Of a DNA stretch of 64,000 bases, positions 9,201-14,960 are shown in pieces; within the stretch, counting starts at the first letter, position 1; each line of letters starts with the position of its first letter. The translations under genes and the position numbers were made by a program. The notes under the pieces were generated by a model. It was not told the DNA's origin. It saw only the letters and a program-made list of their open reading frames with translations, and made no database searches. Origin of the DNA: Coneutiohabitans sp964457925 (GTDB lineage: Bacteria > Zhuqueibacterota > Zhuqueibacteria > Zhuqueibacterales > Zhuqueibacteraceae); assembly GCA_964457925.1 (NCBI GenBank), contig CAYWGH010000004.1:186001-250000 (forward strand), read 5' to 3'.

Positions 9201-9442
9201 CCGGTGGTTTCTTCGAGCGAATCGATCTGGAATTCGACGCGCAAAGCGAGAATGTCGAGCGTATCAACCACGGCGGAGCGCGACAATCCACTGTGCAATC
9301 GAATAGTGGGCTGATTCAAACGATATTCTGCGCGGAGCCGCTTATCGGCGGATTGCGGCCCGGTATGGCGTAAATTCGAGGCCGGAGAATTTTCAAGCAG
9401 CAGCGAAAAGACTGCGAGTGCAAGCCAGGCGCGAAATGTCAT
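6260..9442 (-). CDS. M6-like exoprotein with FG-GAP repeats and T9SS-type tail; zinc motif lost
   Basis: This is a 1060-residue secreted protein with a signal peptide (MTFRAWLALAVFSLLLENSP). Residues about 85-500 resemble the M6-family metalloprotease-like domain, with a family-like 'GIGQFGLMDQGS' and 'PEAWSKVFLGW'. Where M6 proteins have HEFGHxLGLP, this protein has LMFGYQLGLP at 271-280, so both histidines and the glutamate are replaced and it should be proteolytically dead. Residues about 550-960 hold FG-GAP/VCBS-like repeats ('LADLTGDDKADIVAA', 'AIADIDNDGQAEGL', 'IADVDGDGSQDVLV', 'LAAGDLDNDGKLELVG'), a probable Ca-binding propeller. The last 85 residues are a sorting tail ('YNYPNPAREGSTRIRY', ending in MMKIIKIAVVK). 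It is likely exported by T9SS and heads the run that includes the peptidase/Omp85 gene. Confidence 0.85.
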   Translation of the reverse strand: MTFRAWLALAVFSLLLENSPASNLRHTGPQSADKRLRAEYRLNQPTIRLHSGLSRSAVVDTLDILALRVEFQIDSLEETTGNGRFMLAPDPNITIDPPPHNRAYFEAQLTALANYYRTVSNGKVILRFQVLPNDENAGYLLAQDMRYYGPGRDHADSDRRLVELFRDAIAAADAAAGVDFSRFDSFIVFHAGIGEDFNEEVDLTPNDIPSAFLNLNDLRKELGNNDPGYRGIPVQNGVFFVEDGILLPETQSREIAGSGLIEFGLLGTSTLMFGYQLGLPNLFNTETGASGIGQFGLMDQGSNNYQGLIPAQPEAWSKVFLGWEEPIVITSGENFEIAAALANNPNKIYKIPITDSEYFLLENRSRDVNGDRIASGRDVNGVRIQFRENDFAAEQAIGVITQVDEYDFGLPYTVDQNNRALPGPGILIWHIDENIIRANYASNRVNADADHRGVDLEEADGAQDIGRFYGFLDLGSGSELGLPEDAWWSENPIITEYLRPNEPVSFGPKTIPSTASNSGSNTGIVITNFSDIAPVMTFSLRNQFAVPNFPQYAGGNSAALLSPMLADLTGDDKADIVAATISGDIFAWQADGSKVIANSDVATVTQPNGLTAQIPRATFVDGGPLASPPALADLVGDGRAEVIALLQEGKLQVWQAKDDDGNGRADLAWQVEVGATQSNVTVRTETKNVFCGNEGGSVYSFTGAGELRWQTALQRPVRGVSLLGTGLLVALDNGSTILSEDGAVIPSSLPLSRGPAPNGAFAIADIDNDGQAEGLVAEQDGRLFFPINQGAEQSVLDFGAAIGGLAIGDINRDGRKEVVLAANNQLFAVNYNGVLSENFPVKVGSSSQTGNGVFNTKTPIIADVDGDGSQDVLVPGVDGNVYAFHGTGALVEGFPLALLGPGRGSLAAGDLDNDGKLELVGVSGSGFVHAWRLPESNLQTDWAMYHRDAAQTSLNPARETPVIADGKLMPEQSVYNYPNPAREGSTRIRYRLNGAAKVKISIFDTAGDLVTEFEGPGLAQADNEVEWQLNGVQSGVYLAKVEAQGEAEKMMKIIKIAVVK

Positions 9443-9480
9443 AAAATATGATCTTCAGAGAATTAAGGATGTTACAACCG

Positions 9481-9520
9481 ACGAACTTTGCGAAGGCATT
9501 GCAACCTTCGCAAAGTTCGT
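9481..9520. repeat. Perfect 16-bp inverted repeat
   Basis: The arm ACGAACTTTGCGAAGG (9481-9496) is perfectly complementary to 9505-9520 around an 8-base loop. There is no T-tract on either side in either direction, so it is not a classical terminator. It looks like a REP-type palindrome between two minus-strand genes. Confidence 0.85.
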
Positions 9521-9577
9521 CTTCGATTACTTCACGGCGGTTGACGTTAATCCATTTTCAACATTTAGAATCGCTAA

Positions 9578-10390
9578 TTAATTCGGAGGCTCTTCGACAG
9601 TAAAAACTTTAACGTTTGAAAACGGTGAGTCCCCACCCGCGTTGTACGCCTTTACTTTGTAATAGGCATAACGCTTTGTACCGTACCCGGAGTACAGGTT
9701 TTCGTCCGTATCAACAAATGACGTTGAAGATATCGTGTCGATTTGATGGTACTGCGAGCCATCACCGCTTTTGTAGATTTTGTAGCCCGTGGCGCCGCTA
9801 ACGACACTCCAATAGATCTTCGGGTGATTATTTTCGACATCGTGATTTATTGATGGTGCGGCGGGTGGAGGAGGAGGTACATATACAACATGAAAAGGCA
9901 CATATGATTGGTTACCCAAATCTCCGACGGGATATCCCCAATGATTGGTTACATAAACATGAAAATTGTGATCGCCGAATGGGAGCGAAAAATAGCCAGA
10001 GATTATCCGTCCGGTGTAACCGGTGTAGAACTGGTCGTGCACAATTGTACCATTTAAATAGATCTTAATAGTCGAACCCAAAACTCACATATTGGTAACT
10101 TCTAGACGAAAATAAACCGAGACGGGAGTTGTGCTTGATGTGAACGTCTGGTCGTAGGACGGGTTGGTGACGCTGGATTCAGGAGGATAGTAGTAATTTA
10201 CCTTTTGCGGATTATTTTCCCCGTCAACGTGAGCCTCTGGAGATTCCGAAGGCGCGGGTAAATCTTCAAGGCTTAAGACTCCTTTGCTTTCATTCTGAGG
10301 AGTTGGTTCGCTTGGAATTTGCTTGGAACAACCATAAGCCGAAAATTCGGCGAGAGCGAAAAATGCTGCCGATTTGAGAGCGTAACGCAT
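9578..10390 (-). pseudogene. Lipoprotein with fibronectin III-like domain, interrupted by in-frame TGA
   Basis: Two open segments, 10085-10390 and 9578-10081, lie in the same frame and are separated only by one TGA (10085-10087, codon 102). Together they would give about 269 residues. The first half has a signal sequence ending in SAYGC, a plausible though weak lipobox, then a low-complexity Ser/Pro/Glu linker and the start of a beta-rich domain. The second half resumes directly after the TGA ('VLGSTIKIYLNGTIVHD'). It continues to a proline-rich hinge (PPPPPAAP) and a fibronectin III-like domain ('VSGATGYKIYKSGDG', 'YAYYKVKAYNAGGDSPFS'). The lesion is a nonsense substitution, not an indel: TGG to TGA would explain it. 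TGA is a normal stop elsewhere in the window (for example at 27508). Sequencing error or readthrough is possible. GC is lower than in its neighbours. Confidence 0.7.
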
Positions 10391-10529
10391 AATAAGTCCC
10401 CTTTCATTGAATTAAGAATTAGAATTAAGCGTCAACCGTCTAGTCGGATATTATACTCTTCTTTTGCTTTCTAAATTCTCTGCAAATCCCACAAAGTTAA
10501 ACAACTCGTAGATGCCGCAGTTTGCGGTG

Positions 10530-10618
10530 GTAGTTGAGGTGTTATAAAGTCAGGCCTTGCCTGTAATCTATTCCCAACGCTACTTTACAAAGCCTGACTT
10601 CATGAAAAGATCAACTAC
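10530..10618. repeat. Nested inverted repeats
   Basis: An outer 8-bp pair (GTAGTTGA at 10530-10537 with TCAACTAC at 10611-10618) encloses a 9-bp pair (AAGTCAGGC at 10547-10555 with GCCTGACTT at 10592-10600). It lies in the 262-bp gap between the PorV-like gene and the broken lipoprotein gene, both on the minus strand. It has no T-tract. It could be a structured transcript end or a small non-autonomous element. Apart from this I see only an AT-rich probable promoter area (about 10430-10490) in the gap. Confidence 0.55.
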
Positions 10619-10652
10619 GCCTAGTGAGTAAACGCAAGTTGGATGCCACGCA

Positions 10653-11708
10653 TCACAACTCGATGGCCAATGAGAGCCTCATGGTTTCGCTGAGAGGATG
10701 GCCTTCGCCTGCTGAAATGTATCCAAAATCCAACTTTAAACTGGAATACTTCAACCCGGCGCCAAAAGTCGTATACTTGGCGCGTCCGGTTTTATCATAA
10801 TGATAGCCAATGCGTAGCGCCATGAGATTATTATACCAATACTCAGCCCCGGCATTGTAGATGAAATGCTTCAGCTCTTCCTTGAAAGACTCGTCGGACA
10901 AGGCGAGGAACATCCCGGGAATAACCGAACGCGCCTGGCCTTCGTCATCAAAAGCAATCAGCAGTCTATTGACTTCAGTCGAGAATACCAGACTGTTGTA
11001 TTCCTGCTTAATGAGTTGATAGCTCACGCCAAGCCGCAGGTTGGTGGGCAACGGATCGGCTTGTGCGGCATCGATGTAGCTGATCTTGGGGCCGATGTTG
11101 GTCACGTTCACGCCCATATTGAAACGGTCGAATAAAAGATTCCTGTGCAAGTAGCCCAAATCCACTGCGAAGGCCGTAGCGCGACCGTCGCCCTGTTCAG
11201 CGCCCGCGCCCTGCGGCGCCAGGTTACTATAGATGAATTTGAGCGTCACACCAGCGGAATTGTTCGCGCCGAGCTTGGCGGCATACGAACCGGCCAGCGC
11301 CAATTCGTAGCTGCTGAATTCACCTTTCGGCTCCGGTCCGGTTTCGTCGGTGATGATCTGATTGCCGAGATTGATGAATGTTAACGACACGCCAGCAGTG
11401 CCACTATTCCCCATCGGTCGCACCATAGTGGCATAGTCGTAGTACAAATCGCTCGCCAATTGCGGCAACCAGTTGGAGTGCATCAGCGCAATCTGGGTTT
11501 TCTCGAGAAACGCCATGCCCGCGGGATTCCAGTAGGTGGCAGTGGCATCATCGGCGATCGAAACAAAAGACTCGCCCATACCCGCGGCGCGCGCACCCGG
11601 TGCGATCAACAAAAACAACGCACCGCTGCTGCCCGGGCCTTGGGCCAACGCGGCCGTTGCCGGCAACAGCAGCGTGCACAAACTAAAAATAGCCAGATTT
11701 TTTTTCAT
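10653..11708 (-). CDS. PorV/PorQ family outer-membrane protein
   Basis: This 351-residue protein has a clear signal peptide (MKKNLAIFSLCTLLLPATAALA) followed by the family opening 'LLIAPGARAAGMGESFVSIADD' (in part) and 'ATYWNPAGMAFLEKTQIALM'. These are hallmarks of the PorV/PorQ/UPF0164 group of FadL-like barrels. The rest is alternating beta strands and ends in 'MRLSLAIEL', typical of a barrel C-terminus. In Bacteroidota PorV shuttles T9SS cargo from the translocon to the attachment complex. In FCB lineages many paralogues exist, so whether this copy is the dedicated T9SS component is open. Five sorting-tail exoproteins elsewhere in the window make a T9SS role reasonable. A long leader with possible RNA structure precedes it. 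Confidence 0.82.
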   Translation of the reverse strand: MKKNLAIFSLCTLLLPATAALAQGPGSSGALFLLIAPGARAAGMGESFVSIADDATATYWNPAGMAFLEKTQIALMHSNWLPQLASDLYYDYATMVRPMGNSGTAGVSLTFINLGNQIITDETGPEPKGEFSSYELALAGSYAAKLGANNSAGVTLKFIYSNLAPQGAGAEQGDGRATAFAVDLGYLHRNLLFDRFNMGVNVTNIGPKISYIDAAQADPLPTNLRLGVSYQLIKQEYNSLVFSTEVNRLLIAFDDEGQARSVIPGMFLALSDESFKEELKHFIYNAGAEYWYNNLMALRIGYHYDKTGRAKYTTFGAGLKYSSLKLDFGYISAGEGHPLSETMRLSLAIEL

Positions 11709-11769
11709 GATTGGAATCTCCTAAACTTAAGATGAAGATGAAACGATTATGCTTGCGCCACAAACAAAA

Positions 11770-11905
11770 AAAACCGAAAACGCTAGGCGTGCTGACGCAG
11801 CCTTCAGGGTGTTTCGCATGGCTCGACCACCAAATCTTAGTCAGGCGGCTTGAGTCCTTCACCCTGCGTTTCGGTTCTGACAACCTATCACCGAACACTC
11901 GCTAC
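11770..11905 (-). promoter_or_regulatory. Possible structured leader upstream of the PorV-like gene
   Basis: On the minus strand this region can fold. A 6-bp pair (TTCGGT with ACCGAA) comes first. Then an AGGGTG...CACCCT closing stem encloses GGACTCAAGCCG, CTGACTAAG and GTCGAGCC. A short G/C hairpin with GCTGCGTCAGC follows, and about 20 bases further is a run of eight T (11767-11774 as A on the plus strand). The order stem, terminator-like hairpin, T-run, gene suggests an attenuating leader. Parts faintly resemble the core of class I cyclic-di-GMP riboswitches, but a GCAAACC-type element and a GAAA-capped P1 helix are missing, so I do not call it one. The rest of the 570-bp gap, apart from the repeat at 12171-12257, holds nothing I recognise. 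Confidence 0.3.
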
Positions 11906-12170
11906 GTCGGGATACAAAAATCTTCCACAAAAATTTGATTTTTTTGACAATCGATCCCGTAGCGAATGCGAAATAGGCTTACTCCAAAATTTTGATGTTG
12001 CAAAGGCTTATTTATGAATGGCGCAAAAATAGATATTTGGGCAATGATAGTCAAGCGGTTTTTTGCGTTGTTTTTGATCAAACCAATATACCGCCATTTC
12101 ACGCCAATGCAGATTTACTGCCGCGTGAAACTCATCTTAGGTGATCAAATGACCAGCCCTCATCGTTGCT

Positions 12171-12257
12171 TTCGACAAGCTGGCTTCGACAGGCTCAGCC
12201 GATCGAGCTCAGGCGCCGCGAGGCGCTGGCTGAGCCTGTCGAAGCCAGCTTGTCGAA
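12171..12257. repeat. Perfect 30-bp inverted repeat, 'GCTTCGACAGGCTCAGCC' family
   Basis: The arm at 12171-12200 (begins TTCGACAAGCTGGC, ends GGCTCAGCC) is exactly complementary to 12228-12257. The 27-base loop contains further small palindromes (GAGCTC, GGCGCC). Each arm is itself a partial duplication of a TTCGACAAGC/TTCGACAGGC unit. It lies just past the 3' end of gcvH, in convergent reading with nothing. A single-arm copy of the unit occurs at 12739-12757. It is probably a dispersed palindromic repeat. Confidence 0.9.
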
Positions 12258-12278
12258 GCCCGTCAAAAGCAGCCAGCC

Positions 12279-12656
12279 TCAAGAGGCAACTTCCTCATAG
12301 TCTGCCGCGGAGAGCAACGCCTGCTTCTCGCCGGCATTGGAGATTTTGAGCTTGATCAACCACCCGGCGCCGTAACAATCTTGATTGATCGCCTCGGGTT
12401 TGTCAGCCAGCGCGGCATTTATTTCCACCACCGTGCCGCTCAACGGGGCGAATAAGTCAGAAACCGCTTTGACGGCTTCAATGGTGCCGAAGGGTTGCAT
12501 CTGCTTGGTCTCGGCGCCAACCGCCGGCAGTTCGACAAAGACGATGTCGCCCAATTGGCCTTGCGCATAATCGGTAATGCCGATGGTCGCGACCTCACCT
12601 TCGATCTTAACCCATTCATGCTCTTTGGTATAAAGGAGATTTGCCGGGATGTTCAT
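12279..12656 (-). CDS. gcvH: Glycine cleavage system H protein
   Basis: GcvH is the lipoyl carrier that shuttles the methylamine group between the P, T and L proteins of the glycine cleavage complex. The 125-residue length is normal. The family start 'YTKEHEWVKIEGEVATIGI' is seen, as is the lipoylation site 'GTIEAVKAVSDLFAP' with its lysine near residue 62. The C-terminus 'GWLIKLKI' is also typical. The ATG at 12654-12656 has a GAGGAGG-type ribosome binding site just upstream (GAGGAGGAACAATC). No gcvT, gcvP or lipoate-attachment gene is adjacent. A stand-alone gcvH next to accBC is not unusual, and the protein may also serve in lipoate relay. Confidence 0.97.
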   Translation of the reverse strand: MNIPANLLYTKEHEWVKIEGEVATIGITDYAQGQLGDIVFVELPAVGAETKQMQPFGTIEAVKAVSDLFAPLSGTVVEINAALADKPEAINQDCYGAGWLIKLKISNAGEKQALLSAADYEEVAS

Positions 12657-12738
12657 GATTGTTCCTCCTCGTCATCTCGTCCGCTTGTCCGGACATGGTA
12701 GAATAAACTTCAGTCAGTCGTTATGAAATACCCATGCA

Positions 12739-12757
12739 GGCTTCGACAGGCTCAGCC
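12739..12757. repeat. Single arm of the 12171-12257 repeat family
   Basis: GGCTTCGACAGGCTCAGCC is identical to the inner part of the inverted repeat 500 bp away. It sits in the gcvH-accC gap, followed by GC-rich degenerate copies (GGCGGCTGGCTCA). It may be a decayed half-element. Confidence 0.75.
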
Positions 12758-12785
12758 GGCGGCTGGCTCAACAACCGCGGCAAGC

Positions 12786-14153
12786 TCAACCTGCGGCTGG
12801 GTTCGAATTCATCGGTGTACGTTTGAAAAAATGCTCCACAAATTTGACATCAAGCTCGCCGGATTGAAACACAGGATCAGCCATCACTTTTTGGTGAAAC
12901 GGAATGGTTGTGTGTACGCCTTCCACAATAAACTCTTCCAGCGCGCGTTCCATGCGCTCGATGGCTTCCGCGCGCGATTTGCCGAAGGCAATCAGCTTGG
13001 CAATCAATGAATCATAAAACGGCGGAATCTTATAACCGGCATACGCATGCGTGTCCACGCGAATGCCGATGCCGCCGGGCATGTGCCAGGTTTCAATTCT
13101 GCCGGGCGAGGGGCGAAAATCCTTCGCCGGATCCTCCGCATTGATGCGGCATTCGATGGCATGCCCGCGCATTTTGAAATTGGGATTTAAATTATCCAGC
13201 TTCTCGCCGCGCGCCACGCGAATTTGTTCCTTCACCAAATCCAAACCAAACACCGATTCCGTGACCGGATGCTCGACTTGAATGCGCGTGTTCATTTCCA
13301 TGAAATAAAATTTGCCGTCATCAAAGAGAAATTCGATGGTGCCGGCATTCTCATAGTTCACGCTTTTGGCGCCGGCCACTGCGGCGTCGCACATCTGCCG
13401 CCGAATTTCTTCGGTCAATGCCGGGGAGGGCGCTTCTTCAATCAATTTTTGATGCTTGCGCTGAATGGAACATTCGCGTTCGCCCAGGGCGATGACATTG
13501 CCGTGCGTGTCTCCAATGAGCTGAATTTCAATGTGCCGCGGATGCTCGAAATACTTCTCCATGTAAACCGCGGGATTGCCGAACGCGGCGCCGGCCTCGG
13601 CTTGCGCTTGATCAAACGCTTTCGCCAGCTCGCTTTTTTCGCGCACGACGCGCATGCCCCGCCCGCCGCCGCCGGCCGTGGCCTTGATGATCACGGGATA
13701 GCCGAATTCTTCCGCAAACGCCAGAGCCTGATCAGTGTTCGCCAAAATGCCGTTGCTGCCCGGAATCGTGGGCACGCCGGCCTTGCGCATGGTGTCTTTG
13801 GCAAACGCCTTGTCGCCCATGGCGTTGATCATTTCCGGCGTCGGGCCGATGAATTTGAGATTGCACGAGGCGCAAATCTCCGCAAAGTGGGCATTCTCCG
13901 CGAGAAAGCCATATCCCGGATGAATGGCCTCCGCGTTCGTGACTTCCGCGGCGCTGATGAGGCGCGGAATATTGAGGTAACTGTCCTTGCTGGGCCCGGC
14001 GCCAATGCACACCGCCTCATCCGCAAAACGAACGTGCAGAGATTCGGCGTCCGCTTCGGAATACACCGCCACGGTTTTGATGCCAAGCTCTTTGCACGCG
14101 CGAATAATGCGCAGCGCAATTTCGCCGCGATTGGCGATCAGAACTTTTTTCAA
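12786..14153 (-). CDS. accC: Acetyl-CoA carboxylase, biotin carboxylase subunit
   Basis: AccC carboxylates the biotin on AccB with bicarbonate and ATP, the first half-reaction of acetyl-CoA carboxylase and the entry to fatty acid synthesis. The 455-residue length matches the family. Visible features are the N-terminal 'KKVLIANRGEIALRIIRAC', the glycine-rich ATP loop 'KATAGGGGRGMRVV', 'ERECSIQRKHQKLIEEAPSP', and the catalytic region 'FYFMEMNTRIQVEHPVTE'. 'CRINAEDPAKDFRPSPG' is also present. Its start overlaps the accB stop by 4 bp, so the two are translationally coupled. No accA or accD is in the window. The C-terminus ends in a short Asn/Pro extension (TPMNSNPAAG). Confidence 0.97.
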   Translation of the reverse strand: MKKVLIANRGEIALRIIRACKELGIKTVAVYSEADAESLHVRFADEAVCIGAGPSKDSYLNIPRLISAAEVTNAEAIHPGYGFLAENAHFAEICASCNLKFIGPTPEMINAMGDKAFAKDTMRKAGVPTIPGSNGILANTDQALAFAEEFGYPVIIKATAGGGGRGMRVVREKSELAKAFDQAQAEAGAAFGNPAVYMEKYFEHPRHIEIQLIGDTHGNVIALGERECSIQRKHQKLIEEAPSPALTEEIRRQMCDAAVAGAKSVNYENAGTIEFLFDDGKFYFMEMNTRIQVEHPVTESVFGLDLVKEQIRVARGEKLDNLNPNFKMRGHAIECRINAEDPAKDFRPSPGRIETWHMPGGIGIRVDTHAYAGYKIPPFYDSLIAKLIAFGKSRAEAIERMERALEEFIVEGVHTTIPFHQKVMADPVFQSGELDVKFVEHFFKRTPMNSNPAAG

Positions 14154-14707
14154 AGTTTTTCGACCCGGAAAAGAGGTTGGTTGTATTCCACCGGCTGGGC
14201 ATTTTCAACCAAGACTTCGACGACCCGGCAGGCGAAGTCCGCTTCGATCTCGTTCATCAGCTTCATCGCTTCGATGATGCACAACACATGGCCTTTCGAG
14301 ATCGTGTCACCGGCGCTGACGTAAGGCTCGGCGTCAGGCGCAGGCGCGCGGTAGAACGTGCCGACCATGGGCGATTTGATTTCGACCACATTCTTTGAGC
14401 TTGCCGGTGCGGTATTGGCGGCGGGCGTTGTTGGGGCAGTGGGCGCGGTGTTCACCGGCGGGGGCAGCGGCTGGTGTTGCGCTTGACCCGGCACGAGAAA
14501 ATGACTGACCTGAGGGTGAGAAGGCGCGTGGCTGGAGTATTTTGAAATGCGAACCTTGCTGCCGCGCTGCGTCACTTCCAAATCGACAATACCGCTTTCT
14601 TCAACAATCTTCACCAACTCTCGAATTTCATCCAAATTCATGCCGCTTGGCGCTGTCTTGAACACGGCGCTCGAATTCTTCGCTTCCTCTCTCACTCGTT
14701 TTGCCAT
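14150..14707 (-). CDS. accB: Biotin carboxyl carrier protein of acetyl-CoA carboxylase
   Basis: This 185-residue BCCP has an N-terminal helical region ('MNLDEIRELVKIVEESGI'), a Pro/Ala/Thr-rich flexible linker at about 70-105, and a C-terminal biotinyl domain. Biotin would be attached to the lysine in 'IIEAMKLMNEIEA'. The thumb-like 'YRAPAPDAEPYVSAGD' is present, as in true acetyl-CoA carboxylase BCCPs. The start (MAKRVREEAKN) lies about 20 residues upstream of the usual MNLDEIRE beginning. An alternative start at that internal methionine is possible, but an aaaGG-type site precedes the first ATG. It is the first gene of the accB-accC operon. Confidence 0.95.
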   Translation of the reverse strand: MAKRVREEAKNSSAVFKTAPSGMNLDEIRELVKIVEESGIVDLEVTQRGSKVRISKYSSHAPSHPQVSHFLVPGQAQHQPLPPPVNTAPTAPTTPAANTAPASSKNVVEIKSPMVGTFYRAPAPDAEPYVSAGDTISKGHVLCIIEAMKLMNEIEADFACRVVEVLVENAQPVEYNQPLFRVEKL

Positions 14708-14894
14708 GATGAACCTTTCCGGTAAGTAATCGGCCGGCAGAATCGGGCCTTCGCTGGACGGCGCTTGAATTTAAAAAACTGGGGTGCGTCAACCCGGCTT
14801 TGCCAATGGCCTGAAAACAGGCGGAAAATATAACCGAACTTTTCTGAAAGTCAAATAAAAATGTTGGGCGACGACAGGCCTTTTAGCTTTCACC

Positions 14895-14922
14895 TTGACT
14901 TTCTGAGATGGGCAGATAAATT
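14895..14922 (+). promoter_or_regulatory. Candidate sigma-70-type promoter for the hybrid regulator
   Basis: TTGACT (14895-14900), 16 bp, TAAATT (14917-14922), 38 bp upstream of the ATG at 14961. A GAGGGG ribosome binding site follows. The same TTGACT -35 occurs before the hydrolase gene at 29761. The promoter consensus of this lineage is unknown, so this is tentative. Confidence 0.35.
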
Positions 14923-14960
14923 CTCGAAAACACCATTCTGTAGAGTGAGGGGCGGTAAAC

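Noticed and set aside
10085..10087. Selenocysteine or alternative-code UGA
   Set aside because: No convincing SECIS-like hairpin is seen just after the TGA, and other genes in the window stop at TGA.
11770..11905. Class I cyclic-di-GMP riboswitch
   Set aside because: GGACTCAAGCC and CTAAG resemble parts of it, but the GCAAACC element and the GAAA tetraloop helix are missing, so I kept only 'possible structured leader'.
13224..14324. 366-codon plus-strand open frame
   Set aside because: It is antisense to accC/accB.
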